Of a stretch of 64,000 bases of DNA, positions 22,104 to 36,639 are shown one piece after another. The notes under the pieces were generated by a model. That model was not told the origin of the DNA. It did no database searches and worked only from the letters and a program-made list of their open reading frames with translations. The position numbers and the translations under genes were made by a program. The stretch covers positions 434,001 to 498,000 of the forward strand of contig CM034129.1 in NCBI GenBank assembly GCA_019914995.1. The letters are read 5' to 3'. This DNA is from Acanthochlamys bracteata (taxonomy: Eukaryota; Streptophyta; Magnoliopsida; Pandanales; Velloziaceae). Numbering within the stretch: position 1 is the stretch's first letter; each line of letters begins with the position of its first letter.

Positions 22104-24614
22104 GAAAGCAAGTCAAAAGGAAATTGGCCAGAGTATAGTCCGCAAGGAAGAGACAGAACAGGCTGGGAATTAGAAGTGCTCAAGGAGTCCAATCCTGAAA
22201 GAATGTTTATCAAGAATATATTAGATGAATGACATGAGGTGAAGTATAAGTTGAAGCGGCTGCTCCATACCATTAGGAGTTCAAGGAGCAAGAAGCCAGT
22301 TCTAGGCCATTTATTAGACCTTCATTCTTTTTGAACGGTATTATACAGATCCACATTGCTTCCGAGGTCCTCATCAAAGACTAATGGAGATACATAAAGC
22401 CTACCTTTTGGGCGCTAGAAGTATCAGATCATTATGTTGCCTTTTAAATGTTGCTTGACTTCAGACTAGTGGCATCTGCAAAATACCTGATAGGATGAAG
22501 GCAAGTATGCTCGACAGAGGCAACCTCATTGATTTTTTGTGTAATATTTTTTTAAAGAACATATTCATACTTCAGGGCATTTTTTGTTTAATCTGGTTCC
22601 ACAGCTGTGTAGATTCCTTTTTCTTTTATTTTTTTGTGTGTGTAGGCATTGGATTAGAAGTTGTGGTAACATTCATTATTTGTTACAATTCATGACATGC
22701 TAGTAATGTGCAGATAACTCTTTCATTAAGTTGTGCATCTTCCCTTTGATATTAACTTTTGTAGCTGTCTTTCTTGATAGTTAGAGAATTTTTTGTAGAG
22801 TTATTAATTGAAGTTATACATATAATACTGGCAAAGTTATATGAATGTTTTACATAACAACTTTTTTATTTGATTTTGAAAATGTTCAAAACTTTGAAGA
22901 AACCTAACCATTAAAGTCTACATATATATCTTTTAATTACCTAAAATCTTTTCAACTAATGTAAGATTGCATAAAATTGTTAAGATTTTGTTGATTAATG
23001 GTTGTACACATAATCTATACAACTTTTAAAACAGTAAAGTAAAAATTAATTAATAGTCACATTATGATTCTTTGATTTTTAAACTGAAAAATTGAGCTCA
23101 ATTTATCCTTACAGAATAAATTGGAAAAAGAATTAAAAGAACTAATGTTTTGAGTATATCAAAGAAGGATGTTGAATTGGCTGTTATAGAACCTACGTTT
23201 GCTAAATCCCTAAAATAAATACCTCCAATTCCCTAAAAGTTGATTTTGGGTATCTTTTATGCAAAGCACGTAAAAAATCCAAAACGGAAGTAAACAGGAA
23301 GCAGGGAAGTAGGAGGGATGTCTATTTCAAAATTTCAATGATTTTGACACTATTTCTAACTCTGTTGTTGACAACATTATCATATTTTCTATGTTTTTTA
23401 ACTTTAATCAAGTGGAAAATATCCATAATCTAGATTATATAGCGAATTACCTGACGCTACTAGTTTTTTCCGCATGAATTATTTCAATAATTACATAAGA
23501 AAATAATTACTTTAGCTTTGTTTTTTTCTTTCTTCTTGCAAGCGGAAAGGTCCATAGGTTGTTGATGTCGTTATGGATAAGCTTAGAATTTTTATCTTGA
23601 ATATTTCTATATTATCTTTTAAACAAAATCTTTGGTAACTAATATTAGAAGCTTTACCAGTGTTTATTCTGTAGATAGTGATAATAAGCTACAATTAATG
23701 AAATGAAATTATTTCTTGTTTTCACACTAAAACAGCTGCAGTGCAGAGTTAAAACAGCAAGTTCAAAAAGAAGAAACAAAAGAAAAAGGGAGAGCTTCAA
23801 ATTCTTGCTTCTTGAGTTTGAATCTCGACCTTGAATAACAAATTTCTCTTTTACGCATTTTGTCCCTGACGATTTTCTATCGAATTTGTAGTCGATATAG
23901 AGAAAAAGATTCAAGATTTTCCAAGAAAGTTCGAATCTGTTGGGTTCCCCAGAAAATGTTTCTTCTTTTTTCGTCTTTTTTGTGAATTAGGGGGGCTTCT
24001 ATAATGTCTGCTAGAAAAGACGAAAAGCTTCTGACGATCTAAAGCTGGTTTTTCTCTGAGAGATCTGTTGCGAATAATTTAGCGTAAGATATGCGGTTTG
24101 TTTTTTTGATAATCAAGATTTTCTTGATATTTCATTTCAATTTCTGTATGTTGCTATAATACTTAATTAAATTCCTTCAAGATGGAAACGGTTGACTAAT
24201 TCATTTCAATATCTGTATAATTTTCTCAAAGTTTTGTTCTTTTTCTGCTCTTGACATTGTGCCGGTGGTAGCAGTGTGTCCCTAATATGGCAATCTTCTA
24301 GTTGAGTCTCCTTTGTTGTGTGTTGTGGTGCAGAGTACTTCTTTAGTTCTTGGTAATACCAGACTAACCACTGAAGTAACCTATGATGATATCTTTCCTG
24401 GAATCATTACAAACCTTTGCGTTTAAGATAGTTTTCTCTTGAATTCACTCCAGAGTACCTCTTGACTTCTGTTCAGAGTGTCAAAAGTAGATGCTTATAG
24501 GCAAAAGATATCATTAACATTGCTAATTTTCATGTTAATTAATGCCAATTTTAATGAATTTTCGGAATTTGTTTTTGCATTTCAGCTTTTCAGTTTGATC
24601 ATTGGAGCTAAGGG
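22104..24614. other. Intergenic region and probable 5' leader of the GH79 gene
   Basis: GAUT 3' UTR, AT-rich spacer, then a transcribed-looking stretch from about 23900. A CATTTCAG acceptor at about 24580 lies just upstream of the GH79 start codon, so the leader probably contains an intron. No other coding sequence recognised. Confidence 0.4.
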
Positions 24615-27524
24615 ATGGGCTTGAGGCTTTTACTTGCTCTATTTCTTTGTTCACTTCCTGAGGTCTTATCTCAAGATTCATCATATGCTACCATTACAGT
24701 TAGTGGTTCTGTCACAGTGGCTGAAACCAGCGATAACTTTGTTTGTGCCACTATCGATTGGTGGCCTCCTGAGAAGTGCAATTATAATCAATGCCCATGG
24801 GGGCAGTCTTCTGCTCTAAATCTTGTAAGCTTACTTACTTCCATTGATCAAGATGCGAGTTTTTCAAGAAATACTAATATATAAATTCTTCTTCTTTGTC
24901 CTTAAACTTTCAGGATTTGGATAATCCTCTCTTAACTAAAGCCATACAAGGTACGTTCTCATAGCCAACTAGTTTGACTTTAGCCACAAATTGGCTATAT
25001 TTGAATGCATGTATGCCATTTCCTAAATCTGTAGTTTTTTGTACGCTTTTCAATCTCCTGTTTTTTGGGAAACTACAGCATTTAATTATCTAAGGATAAG
25101 AGTTGGAGGATCTTTGCAAGACCAAATTGAGTATGGAGTTGAAAACTTGGGACATCCTTGCCTTCCAATCAGGAAAAAGGAAGGTGGGCTCTTTGGCTTT
25201 TCAAAAGGGTGCTTGAGCTTGGCAAGATGGGACAAGCTAAATGGTCTGTTTCGGAAGACTGGGTACGTAATCTATCTTGCTTCCACTTGATTATAGTAAC
25301 CAAGTGGACATGTTCATGTACTGAAGCTGGTTAGGACCTCATTGGCTCAAGTAAAAACAAAGCTGTTGTTTAACAGCTTGAGATATCATCTTTAGCAATC
25401 ACACTACTCTTATGAACTTCCAACTGTTTAGAACAGGCTCAAGTTTGAAATCTCTTAAGCAATATGGAGACTTTCTTAGTGTTTTGGTCTGAATGATAAT
25501 GTCAGATCAATGGTTACCTTTGGTCTAAATGCCCTTAGTGGAAGACATCATAGAAAGGGTGGATGGAGAGGTGCCTGGAATGCAAGCAATGCTCGTGATT
25601 TCATGCAATACACTCACTCGAAGGGTTATCCAGTTGATTCTTGGGAGTTTGGTAAGGCATTTCCTTTTGCTTGATTGATCAATTCCACTTTTTTACCGTT
25701 TCTCATCTTCTTCAGTCCCTCTCTCTACTGCATGTTTTATCCCAGGAAATGAGTTAAGTGGGCATGGAGTTGGTGCAAGTGTTGATGTTGAACAATATGG
25801 GAATGATCTTATTGTCCTTAAAGGCATCATTGATGATATTTACAAGGACTCACACTCTCGACCGTTGCTAGTAGCACCGGGAGGGTTCTTTGATCAGCAG
25901 TGGTATGCAAAGCTCCTTCAAGTCTCAGGGTCGAACATACTTGATGCTATGACGCATCATATCTACAATTTAGGTGGAGGTACATATTTACTAAATACCC
26001 ATAGAGAATGTTGTCTTAAAGAAGAAAGAAAACCTGCTTTTGGGCAGCTCAGGACATAGGTGGAGGACATATTTACACTCTTAATTAGCTTGTTCTCTAA
26101 GAATACTCATACTAAGTTGGCATTGATGCCAGTTGGATCTTCACACCTGTTACTAGTATTATGGATAGGAAACACAACAATCACCTATGGCGTAAAAGAT
26201 AGTATATTGCCATCTAAAGTAGCTCCAAATAGCCTTATGTGCAGCTGCTCACATGGTCTTTAATTCTTCCTATTAGAGAGAACACGTCGGTTAGTCTTCG
26301 ATGATGATCTAATTGTACTTTCAGGTGATGACACTCACATTGTTAGCAAGATTTTGAATCCAAATTACTTGGATGGGATGGCTGACACATTCAGAAATCT
26401 CCAACTTACCATACAAAGGCATGGACTGTGGTCATCTGCTTGGGTCGGTGAAGCTGGTGGTTCCTACAACAGTGGTAGTCCTCTTGTGTCCAACACATTC
26501 CTATATAGCTTTTGGTAACCTTCCATCCTTCTCTGTATTTATGGTCTTTATATGATAATCTCCGATTCTTGAAGTTCTGAATTTTTCGCACTTGAGTTAT
26601 ATTTCAAATTATTCAGGTACTTGGATCAACTAGGAATGGCATCAAAGTACAATACAAAGGCTTATTGTAGACAGAGCTTAATAGGTGGCAACTATGGCCT
26701 CCTTGACACAAACACGTTCATTCCAAATCCTGATTATTACAGGCAAGATTATTGTAGATTCTTTAATCAGTTAAATTAGTATCTCATGTTGTTCTTGTAT
26801 CTCTTATAATGAAAATATCAATTGTTAACATTGAATTTCTTTTTTCCTATGTTATTATTGGTTCTATGTTTTCAACAGTGCATTATTGTGGCATCGACTT
26901 ATGGGGAAGGGTGTTCTTTCTGTTGACATGATCGGGTCCCCTTTTTTGCGTGCTTATGCTCACTGCAGTAAGCAGAAGGTATATTTCCAATTTCAAAGTT
27001 AGAATTCGTAGGATAATCATCAACTAAAGGGAGACATACTTATGCATGCAAGTAGGACTAGAAATTTCTTCATTCTTTGTTACATAAGACCTTTTTTTCT
27101 AAAGTTCTGTAAGTGAAATTTGTTCTATCATATGCAGCCTGGTATAACAATAGTCTTGATCAACCTGAATAAATCTATGGAGCACACCGTCTCTGTTCAC
27201 AACGACATCAATGTTAATCTTCTGGAGGGAGGCGTGATCCAGAAAGTCCGTTCATTTGTTCACGGACTCGATAATATTGCTTCGCGGATCAGAAGGATAT
27301 CATCTGACGGTTCAGAGACTAGAGAAGAGTACCATCTAACGGCCAAAGACGGAGACTACTTAAGTAGAACAATGCTGCTGAACGGAGAACCGTTAGAACT
27401 CACTAAAGATGGAAACATTCCAGCTTTGAATCCTGTTCGTGTGCCTGTGAGCTCTCCGATATATGTAGCTCCTCTTTCTATTGTGTTTGTAGCCTTACCA
27501 AGTTTTGAAGCTCACGCTTGTTGA
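24615..27524 (+). CDS. Heparanase-like protein (GH79 endo-beta-glucuronidase)
   Basis: Nine exons: 24615-24824, 24914-24950, 25079-25262, 25506-25651, 25746-25979, 26325-26514, 26617-26742, 26879-26978 and 27138-27524, giving 537 aa, close to Arabidopsis heparanase-like protein 3. Residues 1-19 are a signal peptide, so the product is secreted to the apoplast. The GH79 signature DNFVCATIDWWPPEKCNYN lies near the start. The general acid/base is E195 in GNELSG and the nucleophile is about E313 in WVGEAGGSYNSG. Plant members remove glucuronic acid from arabinogalactan proteins and similar glycans. Intron 7 uses a GC donor (AG|GCAAGA) with a normal acceptor; all others are GT-AG. The C-terminal beta domain is complete. 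Confidence 0.93.
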
Positions 27525-30031
27525 AAAACTCTCCTCCTCTGCAGATGCATAGCAACATTGTTATAAAAGTTTGTTTGTCTTTGTTAAGTGTGTAAATATA
27601 TAGACTGCTAGTGTTGGTAGCACATCTTTTGTTGCAAATATACGCAAATTTTAGTATATAAATATGATGGAGATAGGAACACGTCATTTCTTAGGGTACA
27701 ACGACGCACATCAGTCTAATTTTATCGGTACAAAGCTCTAATATCGATTTTTATTATTGGATATAAAAAATTTTGAGTTGAGAATGTGTTGACAAAAATT
27801 TAGCTTAAAAATTGAATTGCGAATTAACTTTCATCTGAAATAAAATTTCAACTCAATCGAATCGTATATCAATCTTAATCCAACTTTTTAATCATTATAA
27901 CACAAATGAAATATATTTTGTCTTACTTTTTTCACTTCGATTAGCTTGATCGACTGACTGACTGTTGTTGGATCGATTGACTGATCGTTGCTGGATCAAT
28001 AATTAGATCAATTAACTGAGTATTGTCGCTCCATTGCTACTTCCACCTAACTAAATTTTTACCGACGTAGCACTTAGATTATGCCACATATTTTCAACAG
28101 ATTGGGTTTTGAAACAATATTTGGTATTAGTTCTAATTCTTCTTAAAATTTTACAATACAGCTTTAACAATTTCACAAAATCAAAATTCTGTATATATTT
28201 ATTTCTCAATTCTAATGTTCTATCATTGATTCTTAAGCACGTATATTTCCGAATTCCTCATGCCCGGATGTGTGGATTATCTGATGCCTAAATGCTGGAT
28301 GAATGTTTAGATGCCTGATAGCTAAAGGTAAAAAATGGGCCGAACCAATTGGCTCGATAAAATAATAATAGAACTTGGCCGATCCGATCCGATTCTACAG
28401 GTAGTATTGAGTTGATATTATCGGTCCGCTCATTCGATTACTGTTGATGTTGACTGGTTAATATTGACCAGTTGATCTAGTCAATATTAATTCTTGATCA
28501 AATTAATTTTAATTAAAAAATATTCTTAAATAATACAAAATAAATTTTAATAATAAAAAATATTTTATATTTATTTTTATCTTAATAATAATTTTTAAAA
28601 TTTTTATTTATTTATTTATTATATAAAATAAAAATAAATTAGATAAATAGGTCTAATCAAATTATAAAAATTGAAATCGGATCGAACCTATCCGGCTAGA
28701 GTCGTTCTGGTCTACTTATTTGGTCCGGTCGGGCTAGCCCATCTATATTTGTACCTCTAGTGATGTCTGGCACTGGATGCTAGAGAATGCTTGATGCATA
28801 GATGCAAAGGGTTGCTAGATGTCTGGATGTAAAGGACTAAACAGTCTTAGACTGTGATAGGTACTTGGTACCAAGCTTGAATTCTAGGACTGAAGTGCTA
28901 GATCAGTGTTGGAACTGTACATTTAAATGTTACCTGTGCTAAATCGGACAACATTCTATGTAATTGAATTCTGAAGTTATAGTTGTTGTGTTGTAATTTG
29001 TGCTGCAGCATTGTCTGGATGAGTGGATGATTTTAGTTGTTGATGGCTTGATGGTGCATGGTTGTGTTCAAATGCTGTGTTGTAAGTTGTAAAGTTTGTT
29101 GTGTTGTGCTGTTGGATGGTTTATTTCATTTTTTGTTCATGATTGTTATTGTAATAGATATCTATGAAAGTTTAGGACTTGTTTCAAATGCACCGAACTT
29201 TATTTTTTTTTATCAAATTTTAAGTTTGAACATTTCATATGTTTTAATTGTCACTTCGAATTTCACTTTTATTTTCACACCGAACTGTACTTTTATTAAA
29301 TTTAACTTTAAATTTTACTTCACTTATTTCAAATATCAATCCGAACTCTGCTTTCACCGAACTTAACTTTCACTGAATTCTACTTTTATAAAATTTAGTT
29401 TAGCGAAGCTTAATTGTGAACATTTGAAGCACATCTTTAGAATAGTAGCGGTTGGCAAACCACTACTCAATAGGTTGACTTCACAGCTCAACTATTGACT
29501 CGTTCGTTTAACCCGTAATCTATATAACAATTATAATTTGGATCGATGCGCGGTTTAAATTGGCCAACTATTAATTAAGTATAATACATGAATAAAACAA
29601 AGATACTATTTAGCATTATTTTTAATTTTATATTTTTTATAAATTAAAAAATATTTTATATAATTTTTTAAATTTAATATAAATTTTTTTACCTGTGAGA
29701 TTAATTATTTTTATTATAAAGAAATAAAACTTATTGCGGAATATTACTGCGAAGTGAAACTTCTCTGTCTTTACGGTTCATTTTAGATCGAACAGCTACG
29801 GTATGGGTCCATATAATCCACTTGATTTTAGATTTTTGTAATTTTATTAAAATTAAAAGAAAATAATCTACAACTTTCAAGAACACTCTTTCTTCTTCTT
29901 CAAGAACTTCCCACAATTATTAATTCCCTCCAAAGATTTACACATTCTTTCAAATTTGTTATCGATTTAATATCGATTGTGGAATCAAGTTCTGATCGAA
30001 TTTCTCCTTAATTTCTTGCCAGATTCCATCC
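27525..30031. other. AT-rich intergenic region with low-complexity repeats
   Basis: No gene supported. The stretches 28260-28330 and 28760-29060 are rich in loosely repeated GATG(C/T)CTGGATG-like words. The stretch 29170-29400 is built from irregular repeats of a (C/A)CGAACT-TTACTTTT type; a similar style of sequence occurs at 46760-46960. Both could be old non-autonomous transposon remains. The probable ClpB 5' UTR begins near 29880. Confidence 0.4.
27948..27993. repeat. 23-bp tandem duplication
   Basis: Two adjacent 23-bp units, 27948-27970 and 27971-27993, each starting GATCGA(C/T)TGACTG and ending GTTG(T/C)TG. The copies differ at a few positions. Confidence 0.55.
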
Positions 30032-33000
30032 ATGGCCACTGCCGCCTCTGCGTTCTCTACTCACCACCACCTCCGCCTGCCATCGAATAATGGCAGGAAA
30101 GTTTTTACTTCTGTTCCTACAGTAGCTGTTTGGAAGAATGGAATAACGAGTAGAGCTATCAAGGCTTTGAGATGGAAAGAGGCTTTGGGGAAAAATGAAA
30201 ATTTTATCTCTATTAATAAGGGAACTGGTGGTAGAATTGGGCGTAGCTCGAGGGTAGCTATTATTCGATGCGAAGCATCCAACGGAAGGGTATTCGTGTT
30301 CCTCCTTTGTTTCGGATTTTTATTTGTTATCTTTTTTCCCCTTTCATTGCGAATGCTTTCTCAAATATGTGAATGATCAAGTAGTTCTAAAAAAGTTCTC
30401 TTCTTTTATGCGTTGTATGTAATTTGGTAACTAATTGTGCATGTTAGCTTTCTGTTGTTTTTAGTATGATGGAACTCTTCTCAGGACATAACAAGGAATT
30501 TGATTTTTGTAGAATTTTGTTAAGTAATTTAACTAATTTCTTGGTTATTATAATAATTGTGTTGTTAGATTTCCCAACAAGAGTTTACAGAAATGGCATG
30601 GCAAGCTGTTGTTTCTTCACCGGAGGTTGCAAAAGAGAGCAAGCAACAGATCGTGGAGACAGAACATTTAATGAAGTCTTTGTTGGAGCAGAAAAATGGT
30701 CTCGCTCGTCGGATATTTTCTAAAGCTGGAGTTGATAACACTCGGCTTCTTGAAGCTACGGATAAGTTCATCCAAAGGCAACCGAAGGTACTACCTGCTG
30801 CTTAATGTACGCTTGAATATAGAAGAGACTCTGAAATCCCTGATAACAACTAGTCATGAAAATATGCGAATTCTACCTTGGAATGTTTCTTCTGGAATGG
30901 ATTTTAAGGCAGGTCCTTTCAGATTTTAGGTGAGTCCGCTGGAACTATGCTAGGACGGGACTTAGAAGCTCTATTCCAGAAGGCTAGGGAATACAAGAAG
31001 GAATACGGTGACTCATATGTATCAGTTGAACACTTGGTACTGAGTTTTGCTGATGATCGACGATTTGGGAGGCAACTATATAAAGATTTTCAAATTACAG
31101 TGAAGGCATTGACCAATGCCATACAAGCTATAAGAGGAAAGCAAAATGTTGTTGACCAAGGTAATTTTTTCTTTTCTACTGCAACTTCACATTTTTTTTT
31201 TCTGAGATGAATTTGGGTTGCAATGTAACTGACCTATGGCATGGGGGACTGCATATCTCTTTTCTCCAGCTGAAAGAACTTTATGTCAAGATTTCCGTTT
31301 ACCTGCCTCACTGGCTTGAATGAATTAGTTGTTTGTGGAATTTGATTAGTTCAAGCATCTCCATGAAGTCTTTCGGATTAGCCAAAAGCTCCTTTGTACT
31401 TTAACTTCTGATTGTGCAATGCAGTAGTAATCTGTTTTTTTGGAAGTACCAACTATTAAGAGGAGATGGAACCATCTCTCTGTTGACTCACTCTTTTTGT
31501 CTTTTCCTGAGTTAACATGAAAAGGCTCCTTATGCTAAATCTGACTTTGGTTTTGCCTGCTTGTTTATGATCATGGGAGGGAGACTTGCAGTTTTCTAAT
31601 GGATTATGTTGTTCTGTGAACTGCAACAGATCCGGAGGGGAAATATGAAGCCTTAGAAAAATATGGGAAGGACTTGACAGCTATGGCTCGTGAAGGGAAA
31701 CTTGATCCTGTAATAGGAAGAGATGATGAAATTCGAAGATGCATACAAATTCTTTCTAGGAGGACCAAAAACAATCCTGTATTAATTGGTGAACCGGGAG
31801 TTGGAAAGACAGCTATATCTGAAGGGTAAGAATAAGGAACTTCCATCATACATTGTGATTGTGTGTAATCAGGCTCCTATAGATAGGGCTCATTAAAATC
31901 TTATTTGCAGGTTGGCCCAGAGAATTGTTCAAGGGGATGTTCCACAGGCTTTAATGAACCGCAGGGTATGCCTGAGTATTTTTAAGTTTTGAACAAACTG
32001 CAAGGTGCACATGGAAATAATCGTTTGAGATCTGTCATCTCTCATCAAATTTTGTTACTGCATATTGTACTTGTGAGCTCCTGTTGGGCACGACATGTTT
32101 TTTCTAGTGTGTATTAGAAGATAGGATGATTATTTTGTTGTATTAGACCTCATTGGATGCTAAGTTCCACATCAAATATAAATTGTTTAGTTACAATATA
32201 TCTATTCTTGCAGTTAATTTCACTCGATATGGGTGCATTAATTGCTGGAGCAAAATTTCGTGGGGAATTTGAAGACAGACTGAAAGCTGTCTTGAAGGAA
32301 GTGACTGAATCAGATGGACAGATAATTCTTTTCATTGATGAAATTCACACCGTTGTAGGAGCAGGTATAGCTGTTTAGTTTATTTCTTTATTATTTATTG
32401 ACCTGCATTCATTTTCAATAGTTTATACATCTTTTGCAACAATATTGAAGGGAGTAGAAATCGAACTTTAGATTTTTCTGATAGAAGAACATAATTATTG
32501 CAATTCTTTTATGTCACTTGAAATTGTATGTAACCAAGAGGTTAACGAAACGACATAGATAACTCAATCTTTTGTATCTTTCATGAGTTTCTCAAGCAGT
32601 CTAAGTTAAGTGCTATTGGTTGTCTTCACTGCAAGAAAATCATCAACTTTGCAGTCATCAAATTTTGTGCAATCTGCAGTTTTCCTAGGGGTTGTTTACT
32701 TATGTTTTCCTATTGCAGGTGCCACAAATGGTGCCATGGATGCTGGCAATTTGTTGAAACCTATGCTTGGTCGGGGAGAACTGCGCTGTATTGGAGCTAC
32801 AACACTAGACGAGTATAGGAAGTACATTGAGAAAGATCCAGCACTGGAACGTCGTTTTCAGCAGGTTTTCGTTGATCAGCCTACCGTTGAAGATACAGTG
32901 TCTATACTACGAGGATTGCGTGAAAGATATGAGCTGCATCATGGTGTCCGTATATCCGATAATGCACTTGTGCAGGCTGCAATTCTTTCTGACCGGTATA

Positions 33001-35093
33001 TTAGTGGACGCTTCTTACCTGACAAAGGTAAGTGCTACAGTACTTTGATGTGTAAACTGGTGATAATTTATCAAATTTTTAGGCATTGTCCCAATAATGT
33101 TTCTTCTTGAATGCAGCAATTGATCTAGTTGATGAAGCAGCTGCCAAATTGAAAATGGAGATCACATCAAAGCCGACAGCTTTAGATGAAATTAATCGTT
33201 CTGTTTTGAAGCTTGAGATGGAGCGTTTGTCATTGACAAATGATACTGACAAAGCTTCTAAAGACAGGTTGGCTAGGCTTGAGGCAGAGTTGTCTCTTTT
33301 GAAGGAGAAGCAGAAGGAACTTAGTGAACAGTGGGAGCATGAGAAAACTGTAATGACAAGGATACAATCTGTCAAGGAAGAGGTATAGCATGTCCATGCA
33401 GAATACTAATTCATTACTACTACTTTTTAAAGTATTCTCTTTAAGGTACACTGACCTTGCCAATTGTCTGCCCAGATTGATAGGGTGAACTTAGAGATTC
33501 AGCAGGCGGAGCGCGAGTATGATCTTAATCGAGCTGCTGAGTTGAAGTATGGAAGCCTAAATAGCTTACAGCGCCAGTTACAGCAAGCAGAAAAGGAGTT
33601 GGATGAATATCAAAGCTCAGGAAAATCTATGCTCAGAGAAGAAGTTACTGGGAATGACATTGCCGAAATTGTGAGTAAATGGACAGGAATCCCAGTTTCA
33701 AAGCTGCAACAGTCTGAAAGAGAAAAGCTGTTAAACTTGGAAGAAGAGCTCCACAAGCGTGTTGTGGGGCAAGATCCTGCAGTGAAGTCTGTGGCTGAGG
33801 CGATTCAACGATCCAGGGCTGGTCTTTCAGACCCTCATCGGCCGATTGCTAGTTTCATGTTCATGGGTCCTACTGGTGTTGGAAAAACTGAGCTTGCTAA
33901 GGCCCTGGCTTCCTATCTATTCAACACAGAAGAAGCCCTAGTCAGAATAGACATGAGTGAATACATGGAAAAGCACACTGTTTCAAGGTTGATTGGTGCT
34001 CCTCCAGGCTATGTTGGGTACGAAGAAGGGGGGCAGCTAACAGAGACAGTTCGTAGAAGGCCGTATGCTGTTATATTATTTGATGAGATTGAGAAGGCTC
34101 ACTCTGATGTTTTTAACATCTTCCTTCAGATTCTAGATGATGGTCGAGTGACTGATTCACAGGGCCGCAGGGTTAGCTTTACCAACACGGTTATCATCAT
34201 GACATCTAATGTTGGTTCTCAGTACATACTAAACACAGACACTGATGATGGTTTTGCATATGATACTATTAAACAAAGGGTGATGGATGCTGCAAGGACT
34301 GTATTCCGCCCTGAATTTATGAACCGAGTTGATGAGTACATTGTGTTCCAGCCTCTTTCTCGTGGCCAAATAAACAGTATTGTCAGATTACAGGTACTAA
34401 ACTCGCCTTGGTTGTTACTTTTGATCCCTCACCTCGCTAGTGATAGTTGCATCTGTTTATCCTATTTTGGTAGAGCTACCGGAGTAGTTCAGCTATCCTA
34501 ATCATGTGGTTCAATGAATTTCTACAAGGACAATGCATGAAAATTTCTTTATATACTAGTGAGTCTTCAAATAGGTTTACTATGTATTAGTGAGCTCGCT
34601 ATTGAATCAAGTGAATATGGATTTACAGTTACTGGTTTAAGCTACAACAAGCTTTTATGTCCTTTATGCAAAGCAGTAGTTACATTACCGTTCTCTAAAT
34701 ATTAGCAAATGACTTGTTCATTTAACAACCGACTTCTTCTCCTTGCATTCTGTCTACCAGTTGGAAAGAGTGCAGAAGCGGCTTAATGACAGGAAGATCA
34801 CAGTCCAAGTAAGTGATGCAGCTGTTGAACTTCTTGGTAGTCTTGGGTATGATCCAAACTATGGAGCTAGGCCAGTCAAGCGTGTTATCCAGCAGAACGT
34901 GGAGAACGAATTGGCAAAAGGTATATTGCGGGGAGACTTCAAGGATGAGGATACCATCTTAGTTGACACTGAGATGACGGCCTTCTCAAACGGTCAGCTC
35001 CCTCAACAGAAGCTAGTTTTTCGCAGAGTGAAGTCCCATTCGACAGATGGGTCTGTAGCCAAAGATGAGAGAGCTTACTCACAGAGCACCTAG
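30032..35093 (+). CDS. CLPB3: Chaperone protein ClpB, chloroplast type
   Basis: Ten exons: 30032-30289, 30569-30787, 30923-31160, 31630-31825, 31911-31965, 32214-32364, 32719-33027, 33117-33382, 33476-34393 and 34761-35093, giving 980 aa. Residues 1 to about 80 are rich in Ser, Thr and Arg and poor in acids, as in a plastid transit peptide. Then follow the Clp N domain, AAA-1 with Walker A GEPGVGKT (292-299) and IILFIDEIH as Walker B, the long coiled-coil M domain that separates ClpB/Hsp104 from ClpA/C, and AAA-2 with GPTGVGKT (695-702), [11 protein letters not shown] and the GYVGYEEGG pore loop. ClpB is a hexameric ATPase that extracts proteins from aggregates together with Hsp70. Arabidopsis CLPB3 (APG6) is needed for chloroplast development. 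All catalytic motifs are intact. Confidence 0.96.
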
Positions 35094-36639
35094 TTTAGCT
35101 TTCATTATGCAATGGTAGAATATCATAATGTAAAATGATAGTAAAATAGCAGATGTTTCACACCAATGCTCCACAAAGTATTAATGGTAGCTTTTGTAGT
35201 GCAGTGCTTTTCTTTCTTGTTATCATCATGTCTTGCAGAAAATGAGCCTCTTCCTTTACAAATAAAAGGTGAGATTTAGTGAGGTAGCAGAAACATGTTC
35301 ATCTTTTTCAGGTCGAGTAATAACTTCTGAATGTAACTTTTGTTATGGTCACTAGTGCTGTAATAGAGAACTTAACATACTGTCGTAAAAATTATCTACC
35401 CTGCTTGGTGGCATGAAACTACTGCTTTTGAAGAATTTGGCATTGGAGTTGTGAATCAAATTAAGCTGCAGTCTCCAAAATAAGAACAATTATAAAGTCA
35501 TATGTTTTGGAACAAAGATTGTTGAATGAGCAAGCATAGAAATCCTCTATGCCAAGTGTAAATGCTCAATCTCTCACTGATTTTGTTCAAATCGGATTTT
35601 GTTTTCTCAATTTTCTTCCTTGATGATGATTGATTTGAATCCCTTGCTCCATCAGGGAATTGACATCAAGTGATGCAGATGTTGATTAGTGTTTCTACTA
35701 ATGCAGTCGTGGGATTACGAGAATGTTCAAAGACGCGATGGTCTCTCTTTAAGTCTTAACTCAGATTCCCCAGGTGATTGCCAGCGTCGACAAATCAGTG
35801 ACCCTGGAACTAGGAAGGATTATTTCTCTCCGACTTATCAAAGTTGGCAAGTCCTGGATCTCCGAAGAAGAGATCAAAGGTTTCCTTTTATATAAATTGG
35901 CATTTCAGGAATAGAAGGATCGTCGTCTTTGATGCACGAGTCCTTACTGATATGGTCGCGGAGTGTCCAGGACACGTAGCCTTTGTGTAGGACATTCCTG
36001 TAAAGGAGTCCTAAATCAGCACAGGACGATGCATCCATAAGTATTACCGGAGGAACAAAGGCTGCAGAAAGGAAGGTTAATTGAGAAACACCCTGAAACG
36101 AAAGCTTGGCAAGTATAATACAAGTGCAACGTACCTTTTAAAATAGAAATGAAAATTCTTCTCAAAACATTTCATTCTGGCATTAACTACACACTACATT
36201 AAAAAGAAGAGAGATGTTAAGAGAAATATAGTCTCATATTAATCATAAATAATTTTGAAATAATGTTCATAAAACTTTACACCCGCTCTTTCATTGGCAA
36301 TTAATATCAAAGTAGGTTAAATCGACTCGACCGAAAATATAGGTCAAACTTAATTTTATTATACATCTTTTTCATAGTATGCTGTATTTCAGTATAAGTC
36401 GTACATTTTATTTTAGTTCAACTAACTCTTTTTATTATAAACAAATAGTTCATTTTATTTTAAAATAAATAATTTATTATATCATTTAAAAAAAGAAAAA
36501 TTATTCATCCGAAGAGCAGATGTGAAGAAAATTTTAATTTCAGATTACTTATCAATAGTCATAAGCTAATATTGTAAAAATTTGGGCTTAATTGTTTCTT
36601 TGCAAATTAATTTTGGAAGGAATTCTAAATTCTTAGTAA
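35094..36639. other. Intergenic region downstream of ClpB
   Basis: ClpB 3' UTR followed by sequence without a recognisable gene. A 62-codon open frame at about 35704-35895 (plus strand) has coding-like composition but no family that I know and no clear splice context. The 36160-36560 stretch is AT-rich. Confidence 0.4.

Noticed and set aside
35704-35895. Plus-strand 63-codon frame downstream of ClpB
   Set aside because: Coding-like composition but no family, no start context and no neighbouring exons. Kept only as a note in the intergenic entry.
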